The notes beneath the pieces are model-generated. The model saw only the letters and a list, made by a program, of their open reading frames with translations, was not told where the DNA came from and ran no database searches. From the NCBI RefSeq assembly GCF_900187395.1, contig NZ_FYEZ01000003.1, positions 248,001 through 312,000 on the forward strand: DNA of 64,000 bases, read 5' to 3'. The translations under genes and the position numbers were made by a program. This stretch comes from Kytococcus aerolatus (GTDB taxonomy: Bacteria; Actinomycetota; Actinomycetes; Actinomycetales; Dermatophilaceae). Below are positions 34,553 to 44,170 of the stretch, piece by piece (the stretch's first letter is position 1; each line of letters starts with the position of its first letter).

Positions 34553-36112
34553 ATGCACCACGTGGGGTCCACCACCGCCAGGACCGTCTCGCGCCGCACG
34601 CTGCTGACGCTGGCCGGCCTGTCCGGAACCACCATCGCCCTAGGGATCTCGTCACCGGAGCCCGCCGGAGCGACCCCGCCGCCCCGCGAGGACCTCTTCG
34701 GCCTCGGAGTCGCCTCCGGAGCACCCTCGAGCGACGGCATGGTGCTGTGGACCCGGCTGGCCCCGGAACCGCTGGCGGAGGACGGCCACGGGGGCATGCC
34801 CTCGCAGCCCGTCTCCGTCCGCTGGGAGGTGGCCCGCGACGAGGGTTTCCGCGACGTCGTGCAGCGCGGAAACGCCCTTGCGCAGCCCGAGCTCGCCCAC
34901 TCCGTGCACCCCCAGGTGAAGGGCCTCGAGCCAGCGACCCGGTACTTCTACCGCTTCCGCGCGGGCCGCTCTATGAGCACCGTCGGCACCTTCCGGACCC
35001 TGCCCGCCCCCGGTGCCGCGGTCGACTCCTTCGCCATGGGCGTGGCCTCCTGCCAGGCCTGGTATCACGGCCACTTCACCGCCTGGAAGCACCTGGCCGC
35101 CGAGCCGGAGCTCGACCTCACGGTCTTCACCGGGGACTACATCTACGAATACGGCATCCGTTCCGGCGACAACCTGCTGCGCCAGGGGGTGGAGCTCGGA
35201 CCGGAGCACGCCCGCCCCGTGGAGACCCTGGCCCAGTACCGCCTGCGCTACTCCCTGTTCAAGACCGACCCGCACCTGCAGGCCGCTCACGCTCGTGCAC
35301 CGATGGTGTTCACCTGGGACGACCACGAGGTGGAGAACAACTACGCCAACTCCCAGTCCCAGTACGGGGTCTCGCCGGAGGACTTTCTCCATCGCCGTGC
35401 CGTGGCCTACCGCGCGTATTACGAGAACCTGCCCCTGGGCGCAGAGGCCCTGCCGCGCGGGCCGCACAGCCATATCCACCACAGCTTCGACATCGGGGCC
35501 CTGGCGCGGCTCTCGGTGCTCGACAGCCGTCAGTACCGCGACCCGGTGCCGCAGGACCTCTCCGAGGCGGACGACCCGGGTCGCACGCTGCTGGGACGCC
35601 CCCAGGAGGACTGGCTCGCTGAGCGGCTCTCCAGCTCGGCTGCACAGTGGAACGTCCTGGCCAACGGCGTGGCCGTGGTGCCGGTGACCGACGATCGCGT
35701 GGACCAGTGGGACGGTTTCCCCGCTGCCCGCCGTCGGCTCCTGGACCAGCTCGCCCGCACCTCCGACCCGGTGGTTCTCACCGGCGACATCCACCACCAC
35801 GCCGCGGCCGAGCTGTGGGCCGACGCCTCGGCACCCCCGGGCGAGAGCGATCCGGTGGCGGTGGAGCTCATCTGCACCTCCATCGGCTCGGACGGCGACG
35901 GTCACGCCGGTGGGCACCCGGACTGGACACAGCACCCGTACGTCAAGGCAATGGACGCCCGCCGTGGCTACGTCCACGTGACGCTGACCCCGAGCGAGGC
36001 GACCTCGACCTTCGTGGTGGTGCCGTGGGTCGAGGCGGACGACACCGCTCCACGCGAGGTCGCGTTCCGGTTCCGCACTCCCGCCGGTTCCCGCCGCCTG
36101 CTGCCGGCTTGA
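34553..36112 (+). CDS. Tat-exported alkaline phosphatase D (PhoD family)
   Basis: The 519-residue protein starts with a twin-arginine signal (TVSRRTLLTLAGLSGTTIALG). A PhoD N-terminal beta domain follows (LFGLGVASGAPSSDGMVLWTRL). The metallophosphatase core has FTGDYIYEYG, FTWDDHEVENNYA, VLDSRQYRD and VVLTGDIHHHAAAE. It would hydrolyse phosphodiesters or monoesters outside the cell and bind Fe3+/Ca2+. ATG 34553 (5 nt after GAAGGGA) is preferred over GTG 34550. The downstream gene may work with it. Confidence 0.93.
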   Translation: MHHVGSTTARTVSRRTLLTLAGLSGTTIALGISSPEPAGATPPPREDLFGLGVASGAPSSDGMVLWTRLAPEPLAEDGHGGMPSQPVSVRWEVARDEGFRDVVQRGNALAQPELAHSVHPQVKGLEPATRYFYRFRAGRSMSTVGTFRTLPAPGAAVDSFAMGVASCQAWYHGHFTAWKHLAAEPELDLTVFTGDYIYEYGIRSGDNLLRQGVELGPEHARPVETLAQYRLRYSLFKTDPHLQAAHARAPMVFTWDDHEVENNYANSQSQYGVSPEDFLHRRAVAYRAYYENLPLGAEALPRGPHSHIHHSFDIGALARLSVLDSRQYRDPVPQDLSEADDPGRTLLGRPQEDWLAERLSSSAAQWNVLANGVAVVPVTDDRVDQWDGFPAARRRLLDQLARTSDPVVLTGDIHHHAAAELWADASAPPGESDPVAVELICTSIGSDGDGHAGGHPDWTQHPYVKAMDARRGYVHVTLTPSEATSTFVVVPWVEADDTAPREVAFRFRTPAGSRRLLPA

Positions 36113-36158
36113 GCCGGCCCACCCCGACATCCTGCTCCGCCCGACCGAGAGGACCCTC

Positions 36159-37001
36159 GTGCTCCGTCGCCCCGCCCCTGTCACCGACCTGCGCGCCACC
36201 GGCAGCCTGATGCGCATCGAGCTGCACTGGACCCCGCAAGACTGGTCCACCCCGGTGGACCACCACCGCGTGCACGCCTTGCCCACCGACCAGGTCACCC
36301 ACCGGTTCCTCCGCCATCCCGGCGAGGACACGCTCGTCGCGCGCACCATCTACCCCCGCTTCACCCACGACCGTCTGAACCCTGCGGGTCAGGCGTGGAC
36401 CTACGTGGTGGTCACCGTGGACGCCGCCGGCCAGCGCTCCCGCCCCTCGGCACCGGCCCGGGCCACCTCGACGCGCTCGGTGACCACCGGCCGTCCGGTG
36501 GCCACACTCGGGTCGTTCGACCGGAAGAGCCTCGAGCTGCGCTTCGCACCGGCCGGGTACAAGAAGATCCCCACCGCCCACCCCGACGGCGTCATCACCC
36601 TCGGGCCGCAGGACGGCACGGCCCAGCTGCCCTACCTGCTGCCGGGCCCGGGGGACCGGTGGGCCGGCTCCCGCGCCTACTCCCTGCGCTGGACCCCGGC
36701 CGTCGAGAGCGCACCGGCGCGTCCGGCACTCGCCCTGTGGGGCATCGACACCACGCGCCTGGGCGGCCGCCTCGAGGCTCAGATCGGCGACTGGAGCCAC
36801 GCATTCGATCTGCCGAAGGGCGCCACCAAGGGGTCCCGCACAGGCGACGCGACGGTCGAGGACAGCCCGCTGCACCCCGTCGAGCTGGAACTCGAGCTGC
36901 CTGCGACCGCGCTATCCGCCGCCGCACCGACCCTGGAACTCACCCTGGCCGAGGGCGGATGGGTCGCCTGGGACGCCATCGGGCTGTTCGAACTGGGCTG
37001 A
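36159..37001 (+). CDS. Fibronectin III-like plus polysaccharide-lyase-type CBM-like domain protein
   Basis: The 280-residue protein has an FnIII-like N-terminus (PAPVTDLRATGSLMRIELHWTP, ... AWTYVVVTVDAAGQRSRPS). The C-terminal half resembles domain III of rhamnogalacturonan lyases (GYKKIPTAHPDGVITLG, DRWAGSRAYSLRWTPAVE, ALALWGIDTTRLGGRLEAQIGDW). It has no signal peptide and no catalytic domain that I recognise. GTG 36159 has GAGAGGA upstream. It lies 46 nt after the PhoD stop, suggesting joint expression. A glycan- or polymer-binding role is inferred. Confidence 0.7.
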   Translation: MLRRPAPVTDLRATGSLMRIELHWTPQDWSTPVDHHRVHALPTDQVTHRFLRHPGEDTLVARTIYPRFTHDRLNPAGQAWTYVVVTVDAAGQRSRPSAPARATSTRSVTTGRPVATLGSFDRKSLELRFAPAGYKKIPTAHPDGVITLGPQDGTAQLPYLLPGPGDRWAGSRAYSLRWTPAVESAPARPALALWGIDTTRLGGRLEAQIGDWSHAFDLPKGATKGSRTGDATVEDSPLHPVELELELPATALSAAAPTLELTLAEGGWVAWDAIGLFELG

Positions 37002-37040
37002 GCCTCGGGCGGTCCGGTGTCCTACGGGCGCCGGGCCGCG

Positions 37041-39905
37041 TCAGGACCTCTTGCGGGTCCCGGCCTTCACGGTGCGCTTCGTGGTGGACGCCGGCTTCTT
37101 CGGCGCCGCCTTGCGGACCGGCTTCTTCTTCGGCCCCTCGGCGCGCTTCTGGGCCAGCAGCTCGAAGGCCTGCAGCTCCGAGACGTCCTCCGGCCGCATG
37201 GCCCGCGGCACGGTCACGTTCGTCTCGCCGTCGGTGATGTACGGGCCGAAGCGCCCGTCCTTGATGACGACCTTCTTGCCGGAGACCGGGTCCTCGGCGA
37301 ACTCCGCGATGGGCGGGTTGGCCGCGCTGCGCCCGCGCCGCTTCGGCTCGGAGTAGATCTTCAGCGCCTCCTCGAGGGTGATCTCGAAGATCTGGTCCTC
37401 GCTGGCCAGCGAGCGCGAGTCCGTGCCCTTCTTGAGGTACGGCCCGTAGCGCCCGTTCTGGGCGGTGATCTCGGTGCCGGTCTCCGGGTCCTTCCCCACC
37501 ACGCGCGGCAGGGAGAGGATCTTCAGCGCGTCCTCCAGCGTCACCGAGCGCACGTCCATGCCGCTGAGCAGCGAGCCGGTCCGCGGCTTCACCACGTCCT
37601 TGCCGCGCCCGCTGACCTTCTTGCCCTCGGCCTCGAAGCGCGCGACGTCCTCGTCGGTGAACACCTCCGAGACGTACGGGCCGTAGCGCCCGGTCTTGGC
37701 CACGATGTCGCGACCAGTCTCCGGGTCCTGCCCCAGCACCCGCCCGTCCGACGCCGCCTCGGCGAGGAACTCCCGCGCCATCGCCGGGGTCAGCTCGTCG
37801 GGGGCGATGTCGTCGCTGATGCTGGCCCGCAGCGGCTTCGGCTCCTCGCCCGGCGCGGTGCCTTCGGTGGTGAGCGGCTCGGCGCCCGCGGGGACCTCCC
37901 CGGTCGCCGGGTCGGTCCCGGCCGGGGCGACCTCCTCCACGTACGGCCCGTAGCGGCCCACCCGCACGACGATCCCGTCGCCGATGTCGATGGTGGAGAC
38001 GCCCTTGGCGTCGATCTCGCCGAGGTCCTCCACGAGATCGCGCAGGCCGGCGGTGCTCGTGGCCTCGTCCCCGAAGTAGAAGCGCTGCAGCCAGGCCACG
38101 CGCTCCTCCTCCCCGGCGGCGATGGCGTCGAGCCCCTCCTCCATCTGCGCGGTGAAGTCGTAGTCCACCAGCGTCGGGAAGTGCTTCTCGAGCAGGTTGG
38201 TCACCGCGAAGGCGAGCCAGGTGGGCACCAGCGCGTTGCCCTGGGTGCGCACGTAACCGCGGTCCTGGATGGTGCCGACCGTCGCCGCATAGGTGGACGG
38301 ACGACCGATCCCCTTCTCCTCCAGCGCCTTGACCAGCGTGGCCTCGGTGTAGCGCGGCGGCGGGGAGGTCTCGTGCCCGCGGGCCTCGACCGGGTCGGCG
38401 TCGAGCACCTGCCCGGCGTGCACCTTGGGCAGGCGGGTCTCCTTGGAGCCCTTGCCCTTGGCCGCCCCCGCGGAGGCCTCTTCGGCGTAGCGCTCGGCGT
38501 CGCGGCCCTCCTCGTAGGCCGCCAGGAAGCCGCGGAAGGTGATGACCGTGCCCGAGGCCGTGTACTCGGCCTTGCGGGCCGGCTTCCCGCCCACCTCGGC
38601 ACCCTCGAGCTCGGCGTCGATGCGGACTGTCGCCGTGGAGCCCTTCGCGTCGGCCATCTGCGAGGCCACGGTGCGCTTCCAGATGAGCTCGTAGAGCGCG
38701 TACTCGCTGCCCCGCAGCTCGCCGGCCAGCTGGGCCGGGGTGCGGAAGGTCTCACCGGCCGGGCGGATCGCCTCGTGGGCCTCCTGCGCCCCCTTGGCCT
38801 TCGTGCCGTAGTGGCGCGGGGAGTCCGGCACGTACTCGGCGCCGTACAGGTCGCGGGCCTGCTGGCGGGCCGCGGTGATGGCCGACTGCGAGAGTGTCGT
38901 CGAGTCGGTACGCATGTAGGTGATGTAGCCGTTCTCGTACAGCCGCTGCGCCACCCGCATCGCGTCCTTCGAGCCCAGGCGCAGCTTGCGGCTGGCCTCC
39001 TGCTGGAGCGTGGAGGTGATGAAGGGGGCGGCCGGGCGGCGCGTGTACGGCTTCTCCGACACGTCGGCGACGGCGACCTCGGCGCGGGCGGTCGCGGTGG
39101 CGACGGACTCGGCGTCGGCCTGGCGCAGGTGCACCACCTCGGCGGCCTTCTTGAGCTCGCCAGCGTCGGTGAAGTCGCGGCCGGTGGCCACGCGCATCCC
39201 GTCGACGCTGTGCAGGCGGGCCACGAAGGACTGCCCGGCGTCGGTGGCGCCGGCCTGCGGGGCGAGGGTGGCCTCGACGTCCCAGTAGGAGGCCACGCGG
39301 AAGGCCATGCGGGCGCGCTCGCGCTCCACCACCAGGCGGGTGGCCACGGACTGCACGCGGCCGGCGGAGAGGCCCTGCTTCACCTTGCGCCAGAGCACCG
39401 GGGAGACCTCGTAGCCGTAGAGGCGGTCGAGGATGCGGCGCGACTCCTGGGCGTCGACCATGCGGTCGTCGAGGTCGCGGGTGGTGTTCACCGCGTGCTG
39501 GATGGCGTCCTTGGTGATCTCGTGGAAGACCATGCGCTTGACCGGCACTTTGGGCTTGAGCGCCTGCAGCAGGTGCCAGGCGATCGCCTCGCCCTCGCGG
39601 TCCTCGTCGGTGGCCAGGTAGAGCTCGTCGGCCTCCTTGAGCGCGCGGCGCAGCTCGGTGACCTTCTTCTTCTTGTCGGCGTCCACCACGTAGTAGGGGT
39701 CGAAGCCGTTCTCCACGTCCACGGCGAACTTGCCGTAGGGGCCCTTCTTCATGTCCGTCGGGAGCTCGGACGGGGTCGGCAGGTCGCGGATGTGGCCAAC
39801 CGAGGCCTCGACGCGGTACTCGTCACCGAGGTACTGGCCGATGGACTTCACCTTGGTGGGCGACTCGACGATGACGAGCTTGCTGCCCTTGGCTGCCTGG
39901 GACAT
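37041..39905 (-). CDS. topA: DNA topoisomerase I
   Basis: The 954-residue type IA enzyme begins with the TOPRIM region (KLVIVESPTKVKSIGQYLG, TDEDREGEAIAWHL). The catalytic Tyr lies in ENGYITYMRTDST. GIGRPSTYAATVGTIQDRGYV and FPTLVDYDFTAQMEEGLD follow. The C-terminus has four RYGPYV/RFGPYI repeats and ends in a Lys/Arg-rich tail (KKKPVRKAAPKKPASTTKR) without zinc fingers, as in other Actinobacteria. It relaxes negative supercoils. Repeats of family B lie upstream. Confidence 0.97.
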   Translation of the reverse strand: MSQAAKGSKLVIVESPTKVKSIGQYLGDEYRVEASVGHIRDLPTPSELPTDMKKGPYGKFAVDVENGFDPYYVVDADKKKKVTELRRALKEADELYLATDEDREGEAIAWHLLQALKPKVPVKRMVFHEITKDAIQHAVNTTRDLDDRMVDAQESRRILDRLYGYEVSPVLWRKVKQGLSAGRVQSVATRLVVERERARMAFRVASYWDVEATLAPQAGATDAGQSFVARLHSVDGMRVATGRDFTDAGELKKAAEVVHLRQADAESVATATARAEVAVADVSEKPYTRRPAAPFITSTLQQEASRKLRLGSKDAMRVAQRLYENGYITYMRTDSTTLSQSAITAARQQARDLYGAEYVPDSPRHYGTKAKGAQEAHEAIRPAGETFRTPAQLAGELRGSEYALYELIWKRTVASQMADAKGSTATVRIDAELEGAEVGGKPARKAEYTASGTVITFRGFLAAYEEGRDAERYAEEASAGAAKGKGSKETRLPKVHAGQVLDADPVEARGHETSPPPRYTEATLVKALEEKGIGRPSTYAATVGTIQDRGYVRTQGNALVPTWLAFAVTNLLEKHFPTLVDYDFTAQMEEGLDAIAAGEEERVAWLQRFYFGDEATSTAGLRDLVEDLGEIDAKGVSTIDIGDGIVVRVGRYGPYVEEVAPAGTDPATGEVPAGAEPLTTEGTAPGEEPKPLRASISDDIAPDELTPAMAREFLAEAASDGRVLGQDPETGRDIVAKTGRYGPYVSEVFTDEDVARFEAEGKKVSGRGKDVVKPRTGSLLSGMDVRSVTLEDALKILSLPRVVGKDPETGTEITAQNGRYGPYLKKGTDSRSLASEDQIFEITLEEALKIYSEPKRRGRSAANPPIAEFAEDPVSGKKVVIKDGRFGPYITDGETNVTVPRAMRPEDVSELQAFELLAQKRAEGPKKKPVRKAAPKKPASTTKRTVKAGTRKRS

Positions 39906-40043
39906 GGCACTCCTTCTGCCGACCGGACGTGCGCTGGAATCGTCAGCGCTCTGCGGCGCCCGGGCCGACGGGCGTCACCGTAGCCCACGACCGGCGGTAG
40001 TAGCCGCGAGGGGGCCGTGCTGGGGCGGCGCCCTTGGCCCTGT

Positions 40044-40129
40044 GGCAATTTGGGCACGTAACGCCCCAGGATTGCCGTGCCACCCGGCGTGTCGCGGCCA
40101 TTTGGGCACGTGATGCCCCGGAGTTGCGG
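40044..40129. repeat. Intergenic repeat family B, two direct copies
   Basis: A 34-nt unit at 40044-40077 recurs at 40096-40129 with about 27 identical positions. Both contain ATTTGGGCACGT. Each unit can fold on itself (GGCAAT with ATTGCC in copy 1, GGGC with GCCC). Related sequences lie at 44171 and 44230-44255. They fill the 334-nt gap (39906-40239) between topA and the next gene; I see no other feature in it except a TACGCT hexamer at 40227. Confidence 0.65.
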
Positions 40130-40239
40130 GGGCGTGAGGGGCCCGGGTCGGATAGTGACCACTTTGGGGTGAAACTGGTAACCATCGGCGCAGGACGCCT
40201 TGCGAGGCGGGCGGATCCTGCGGCACTACGCTGCTGACC

Positions 40240-40410
40240 ATGACCCGCGGGAGGGAGCGTCGCGCGCCCAGTGTCAAGAACCTGGTGCTCTCATGGTTCA
40301 GGAGGGACGCCACCCCACAGGTCTTCCTGGTGTACGCCGACGAAGTCCACGGCGAGAGGGAGTTCGTCTGGGAGCCACCCCATCGCAGGACACCGCCGTG
40401 GAGATGGTGA
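40240..40410 (+). CDS. Small hypothetical protein (56 residues)
   Basis: The reading frame MTRGRERRAPSVKNLVLSWF, then a segment ending EFVWEPPHRRTPPWRW, begins at ATG 40240, 7 nt after TACGCT (40227-40232). That is the same leaderless layout as its neighbours. It is basic and has one short hydrophobic stretch (PQVFLVYADEV). No family is recognised. It overlaps the next small gene by 7 nt. It could be a real small protein or the 5' part of a gene broken by a frameshift. Confidence 0.45.
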   Translation: MTRGRERRAPSVKNLVLSWFRRDATPQVFLVYADEVHGEREFVWEPPHRRTPPWRW

Positions 40411-40631
40411 GCCGCCCGCCGCCCTTTCCCGGCACCGAGTCCTGGTTCACGGACGCCCCCTGGATCAGGGACGCCGACCCCCAGGACCACCAAGTGTTCG
40501 TCGTGATGTCTGGCGAACCCGCGACCTGCTGGGGCAGGGTGGCCTACTCCAGCCGCCAGAGCGCGGAGGACCACGTGGCTCGCGCGGGGGACGGCACCCT
40601 GTTCGTCCTGCCTCTGGAGCTCACGGCTTGA
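40404..40631 (+). CDS. Small hypothetical protein (75 residues)
   Basis: ATG 40404 overlaps the end of the preceding frame. The product, MVSRPPPFPGTESWFTDAPW followed by DADPQDHQVFVVMSGEP and AYSSRQSAEDHVARAGDGTLFVLPLELTA, looks like a compact folded domain with one Cys. A longer frame from 40200 exists but overlaps the upstream gene out of phase. No family is recognised. It is probably coupled to, or once fused with, the upstream frame. Confidence 0.5.
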   Translation: MVSRPPPFPGTESWFTDAPWIRDADPQDHQVFVVMSGEPATCWGRVAYSSRQSAEDHVARAGDGTLFVLPLELTA

Positions 40632-40667
40632 CCCGGTGTGCGGGACGGAGGCCCGGGGCGGGGACGG

Positions 40668-40970
40668 CTAGTCGGCCAGAGTGCGCACCTCGTCGGCGAG
40701 GTACTCGCGCACAGAGATCTCGTCCGGTTCCGGCGGTGCAGTGCGCCCCTCGGGAAACGGCCGGGCCCGAAACGCCTCCAAGGCCGCCCGGTCGTCCCAG
40801 ATCTCCAGCAGACAGACCCGGGAGTCGTCCACCGGGTCAGCCGAGACCACGAAATCTATGCAGGCAGGTTCCTGCCGCGCCAACTCCATGACGTAGCGGT
40901 GCCCCTCGACCAGATCCCCCCGGCGGGCGGGGTCCACCCGCATCCACCCGGCCACGACGATCGCGCTCAT
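40668..40970 (-). CDS. Antibiotic biosynthesis monooxygenase (ABM) domain protein
   Basis: The 100-residue ferredoxin-like protein has VVAGWMRVDPARRGDLVEGHRYVMELARQEPACIDFVVSADP and VCLLEIWDDRAALEAFRARP, the ABM pattern of small dimeric quinol oxygenase-like or heme-related proteins. The substrate is unknown. ATG 40970 has AGGAGGAAGC upstream, a strong ribosome-binding site. It is divergent from the RibD-type reductase gene. The stop is TAG. Confidence 0.88.
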   Translation of the reverse strand: MSAIVVAGWMRVDPARRGDLVEGHRYVMELARQEPACIDFVVSADPVDDSRVCLLEIWDDRAALEAFRARPFPEGRTAPPEPDEISVREYLADEVRTLAD

Positions 40971-41130
40971 GCTTCCTCCTGGATGATCGCGAGTCCCCCT
41001 TCGAGGACCACATGTGAACATCGTGCGCGTGCACCTCAAGGGTAGTAACTGCCAGGGGTGGACATGGCAAGGTGACGCCAATCAGCCAGCACCACGCCTG
41101 GTTGTCGGTGGATCCCGGCAGGGTGGGCCC

Positions 41131-41706
41131 ATGGCCACCATCTACTGCACCGCCACCAGCCTGGACGGGTTCATCGCCGACGACGCCGAGAGCCTCTCGT
41201 GGCTGTTCAACACCCCCGGGCACGCCGACGACCCGGGCGGCCGCCACGGTGACGGCGACTCGCTCGGCTTCGATCGCTTCTTCGAGGGCGTGGGCGCCAT
41301 CGTGCTGGGCGCCTCCACCTACGCCTGGCTTGAGCGCGAACTCACCCAGGACGGCGCTGAGTTCACCTGGCCGTACTCCCACCCCACCTGGCTGATGACC
41401 CACCGCGACATCACCCCCATCGATGGGGTGACGCGCGCCAGCGGCGACGTCACCGAGCTGCACCCCCAGCTGGTGGAGGCGGCCGGCGACAAGGGCGTGT
41501 GGGTGATGGGCGGCGGTGACCTCGCGGGGCAGTTCGCCGATGCGGGGCTGCTCGACACCGTGTGGGTGCACCAGGTGCCCGTCACACTCGGCGCCGGCAA
41601 ACCACTGCTTCCACGGCGCCTGCGGCTGCGGCGCGAGGCCCTGGAGCGCGACGGCCAGTTCACGGCCATGCGCTTCGCCGTGGTCGGACCCGAACCTCGG
41701 GGCTGA
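41131..41706 (+). CDS. Dihydrofolate reductase/RibD C-terminal family protein
   Basis: The 191-residue protein begins ATIYCTATSLDGFIAD, the typical start of the RibD-C/DHFR-like family. It continues with GAIVLGASTYAWLERE, VWVMGGGDLAGQFADAGLLDTVWVHQVPVTLGAGKPLLP (NADPH-binding GG-x-x-L and end motif). It probably reduces a heterocyclic substrate with NADPH; the partner is unknown. GGTGGGCCC before ATG 41131 is a weak ribosome-binding site. Confidence 0.9.
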   Translation: MATIYCTATSLDGFIADDAESLSWLFNTPGHADDPGGRHGDGDSLGFDRFFEGVGAIVLGASTYAWLERELTQDGAEFTWPYSHPTWLMTHRDITPIDGVTRASGDVTELHPQLVEAAGDKGVWVMGGGDLAGQFADAGLLDTVWVHQVPVTLGAGKPLLPRRLRLRREALERDGQFTAMRFAVVGPEPRG

Positions 41707-41709
41707 CCC

Positions 41710-43281
41710 TCAGCGCACCAGCAGCCCGTCGGCCACCAGGTCCCGCAGCACCGGCAGCACCTGTCGGGCCAGGTCGCTCTGGTCGGCCTCGGTCAACACC
41801 GCGATGCCGGCCAGCCCCTGGCGCGCCGTCAGGTCGCCGTCGCACACGCCCACCAGCCCCGCGGTGACCGTGTCCACCTGGAACGCCCGCCGCAGCCCAC
41901 CGCCCTGCCGGATCAGCACCACCTGCGGGTCCGGATCGCCCGGGTGGGCGTAGTAGCGCTCCTGCGTCACGTCATCGGCGTACTGCCACGCGATGTCCAA
42001 CAGCTCGTCGTCGGAGTGCTCCGCCAGCCAGGTCCGCGCCCGCACGCCGGCCAGAACGTGCGGCCCCATCGCGGCGTCCACCTGCCCGCGCGCCTCGTCC
42101 AGCGCGATCCACGGCTCCCGCTCGACCTCGGGCCGATGCAGGGTGATCACCCCGAACCCGATCGATGCCGTGCCGCGCGCCGCGAAGTCGTCCAACCACG
42201 CGCCGTACATGGCCTCGTACTGGCCGTCCCCCGGGGTGTGGCCGCCGTCGCGGGCCCAGGTCTCGGCGTACTCGGCGGGGTCCTGCACCTCGCGCAGCAC
42301 CACCCACGCGTCCACGCCGAGCCCCGCCAGCCACGGCCGCACCCGGTCGCGCCAGTCCTCATCGGGCCCGATCTCCCAGTTGCCCAGCATCTGCGCCATG
42401 CCCCCGGGAGCCAGCAGCGCGGCCACCTGCCCGATCAGCCCGGACGTGATGCCGTCGGCCTCCACCCCACCGTCGCGGTACTCGTACACCGGCACCCCCT
42501 TGGTGCGCGGGGTGATGACGAACGGCGGGTTGCTCACGATGAGGTCGAACTCCTCGCCCGCGACCGGCTCGGTGAGCGACCCGTGCCGCAGGTCCAGCTC
42601 CACCCCGTTCAGCGCGCACGTGAAGCGCGCGAACTCCAGCGCCCGCTCGGAGATGTCTGTGGCCACCACGCGCTGGGCGTGGTGCGTCAGGTGCAACGCC
42701 TGCACCCCGCATCCGGTGCCGATGTCCAACGCGCGCGCCACCTCGGGCCGGGGGGTCCACGCCGCCAGGGTGACGCTCGCCCCGCCGATGCCGAGCACGT
42801 GGTCCTCGGGCAGGGGCCCACCGCCGGCCTGCAGCTCCGGCAGGTCGGAGACCACCCACCAGGAGTCGTGTTCCGTGGCGTGGGGGCGCAGGTCGACGGC
42901 AGCGCGGTAGGTGTCGCCCTCGACGCGCACGATGCCGAGCGCCAGCGCGCCCTCGGCCCCGAGCGTGGGCAGGGCCGTGGCGAGCTCCTCGACGGTCAGC
43001 GGCAGGCCGAGCCCGAGCAGGCGGGTGAGGAGCGCGACCGGCTCGCGGCGACCCCGGGTGGCCAGGTCCGCCGGCAGGGACTGCTCGCGCTCCAGGGCGT
43101 CGGAGGCCACCTCGCCGAGGCACGCGCGGATGCCGTCGATCGTGTAGCCGGCCGCGGTCAGGTCGGCGCGCAGGGCCGCGACCTGCGGGGCCAGGTCGGT
43201 GCCGTCGGCGGCCACCAGGCGGGGCGGCGGCACGCTGGTGGTGGACGGGGCGGGCTGGCCGGGCTGCGTCGAGGAGCTCAC
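41710..43281 (-). CDS. Class I SAM-dependent methyltransferase (HemK/PrmC-like, N-terminal DUF7059-type domain)
   Basis: The 523-residue protein has a helical N-terminal domain of about 170 residues, the SAM-binding [35 protein letters not shown], and the catalytic [12 protein letters not shown] methyltransferases act on amide or exocyclic amino groups of glutamine or bases. The C-terminal 200 residues ([11 protein letters not shown] and after) are an additional domain. It is common in Actinobacteria and probably acts on a protein or RNA. GTG 43281 is the start. Confidence 0.9.
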   Translation of the reverse strand: MSSSTQPGQPAPSTTSVPPPRLVAADGTDLAPQVAALRADLTAAGYTIDGIRACLGEVASDALEREQSLPADLATRGRREPVALLTRLLGLGLPLTVEELATALPTLGAEGALALGIVRVEGDTYRAAVDLRPHATEHDSWWVVSDLPELQAGGGPLPEDHVLGIGGASVTLAAWTPRPEVARALDIGTGCGVQALHLTHHAQRVVATDISERALEFARFTCALNGVELDLRHGSLTEPVAGEEFDLIVSNPPFVITPRTKGVPVYEYRDGGVEADGITSGLIGQVAALLAPGGMAQMLGNWEIGPDEDWRDRVRPWLAGLGVDAWVVLREVQDPAEYAETWARDGGHTPGDGQYEAMYGAWLDDFAARGTASIGFGVITLHRPEVEREPWIALDEARGQVDAAMGPHVLAGVRARTWLAEHSDDELLDIAWQYADDVTQERYYAHPGDPDPQVVLIRQGGGLRRAFQVDTVTAGLVGVCDGDLTARQGLAGIAVLTEADQSDLARQVLPVLRDLVADGLLVR

Positions 43282-43317
43282 GGGGCCAGTCTCCCAGCCC
43301 GGGTCGGTTCCCCGCCG

Positions 43318-44124
43318 TCACTCCCACCAGGGAGCGCTCACCATGCCCGGCGCGCGGCCCGGCTCGGCGTAGTGCTCGTGCCCGAGCCAGGCGCCGAACG
43401 CCTCCTCGGGGAGGGCCAGCATCATCCCCACGTCGCTGACCTGGCTGGCGTGGCACTCCAGGGCGCGGCGCTTCACGTCGAGGACCGGGCGCACGTCGAC
43501 GTGCCAGTGCAGCTCGGCCTCCGGGGTGCCCAGCGGGTTGCCGTCGTCCATCGGGGCGTCGGGGTCCATGCCAGGCATGCCGGCGGCCCGGGCCTCCTCG
43601 AAGGCACGGCGCACGGCGTCGCGGTTCATGCTGGCCTCCAGCAGGCGCGGACGACGGGCGGCGAGCTCGACCGCGGCGTGGGCGACCCGGTGGGCCTTGA
43701 TGTGGTCGGGGTGGCCGTAGCCGCCGTGCCAGTCGTAGGTGACCAGCACGTCGGCCCCCTCGGCGTCGAGGACCCCCGCCAGGGCGCGGGCGGCCTCGAG
43801 GGTGTCGGCGCCGTGGAAGGAGGTCTCCGCACCGTTCTGCTCCCAGCCGGTCATGCCGGAGTCGGCGTAGCCCAGCCAGTGCACGGCCTGCGTGCCAGTC
43901 ACCCGGGCGGAGGCCTCGGCCTCGGAGCGGCGGCGGTCGACGAGCGTCTCCCCCGGCGCGAGGTCGTCCGGGCAGAAGCCGTGGTCGCCGTTGGTGGCGT
44001 ACACGACGACCACCCGGTGACCGGCGTCGGCGAGCATCCGCATGGTGCCGGCGGTCTGCGAGGCCTCGTCGTCCGGGTGGGCGTGCAGGAAGACGACGGT
44101 CAGCGGCGCGGAGGTGGGTGTCAC
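43318..44124 (-). CDS. PIG-L-family deacetylase
   Basis: The 268-residue zinc hydrolase has VFLHAHPDDEASQTAGTM (zinc ligands H-P-D-D-E) and TYDWHGGYGHPDHIKAHRVAH (third ligand). It also has RRSEAEASARVTG. Relatives include MshB and Mca of mycothiol metabolism. The substrate is not certain, and the length (268) is slightly short of typical Mca (about 290). GTG 44124 sits 7 nt after GACAAT, whereas ATG 44133 would lie inside that hexamer. I prefer GTG. Confidence 0.88.
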   Translation of the reverse strand: MTPTSAPLTVVFLHAHPDDEASQTAGTMRMLADAGHRVVVVYATNGDHGFCPDDLAPGETLVDRRRSEAEASARVTGTQAVHWLGYADSGMTGWEQNGAETSFHGADTLEAARALAGVLDAEGADVLVTYDWHGGYGHPDHIKAHRVAHAAVELAARRPRLLEASMNRDAVRRAFEEARAAGMPGMDPDAPMDDGNPLGTPEAELHWHVDVRPVLDVKRRALECHASQVSDVGMMLALPEEAFGAWLGHEHYAEPGRAPGMVSAPWWE

Positions 44125-44170
44125 GTCCCGCATTGTCTCACTGCCGGGGTGCCTGGCGCCCCACCTCCTT

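Noticed and set aside
37017-39983. 988-codon plus-strand frame opposite topA
   Set aside because: It is the mirror of a real gene at high G+C. Its composition is low-complexity and no domain is visible.
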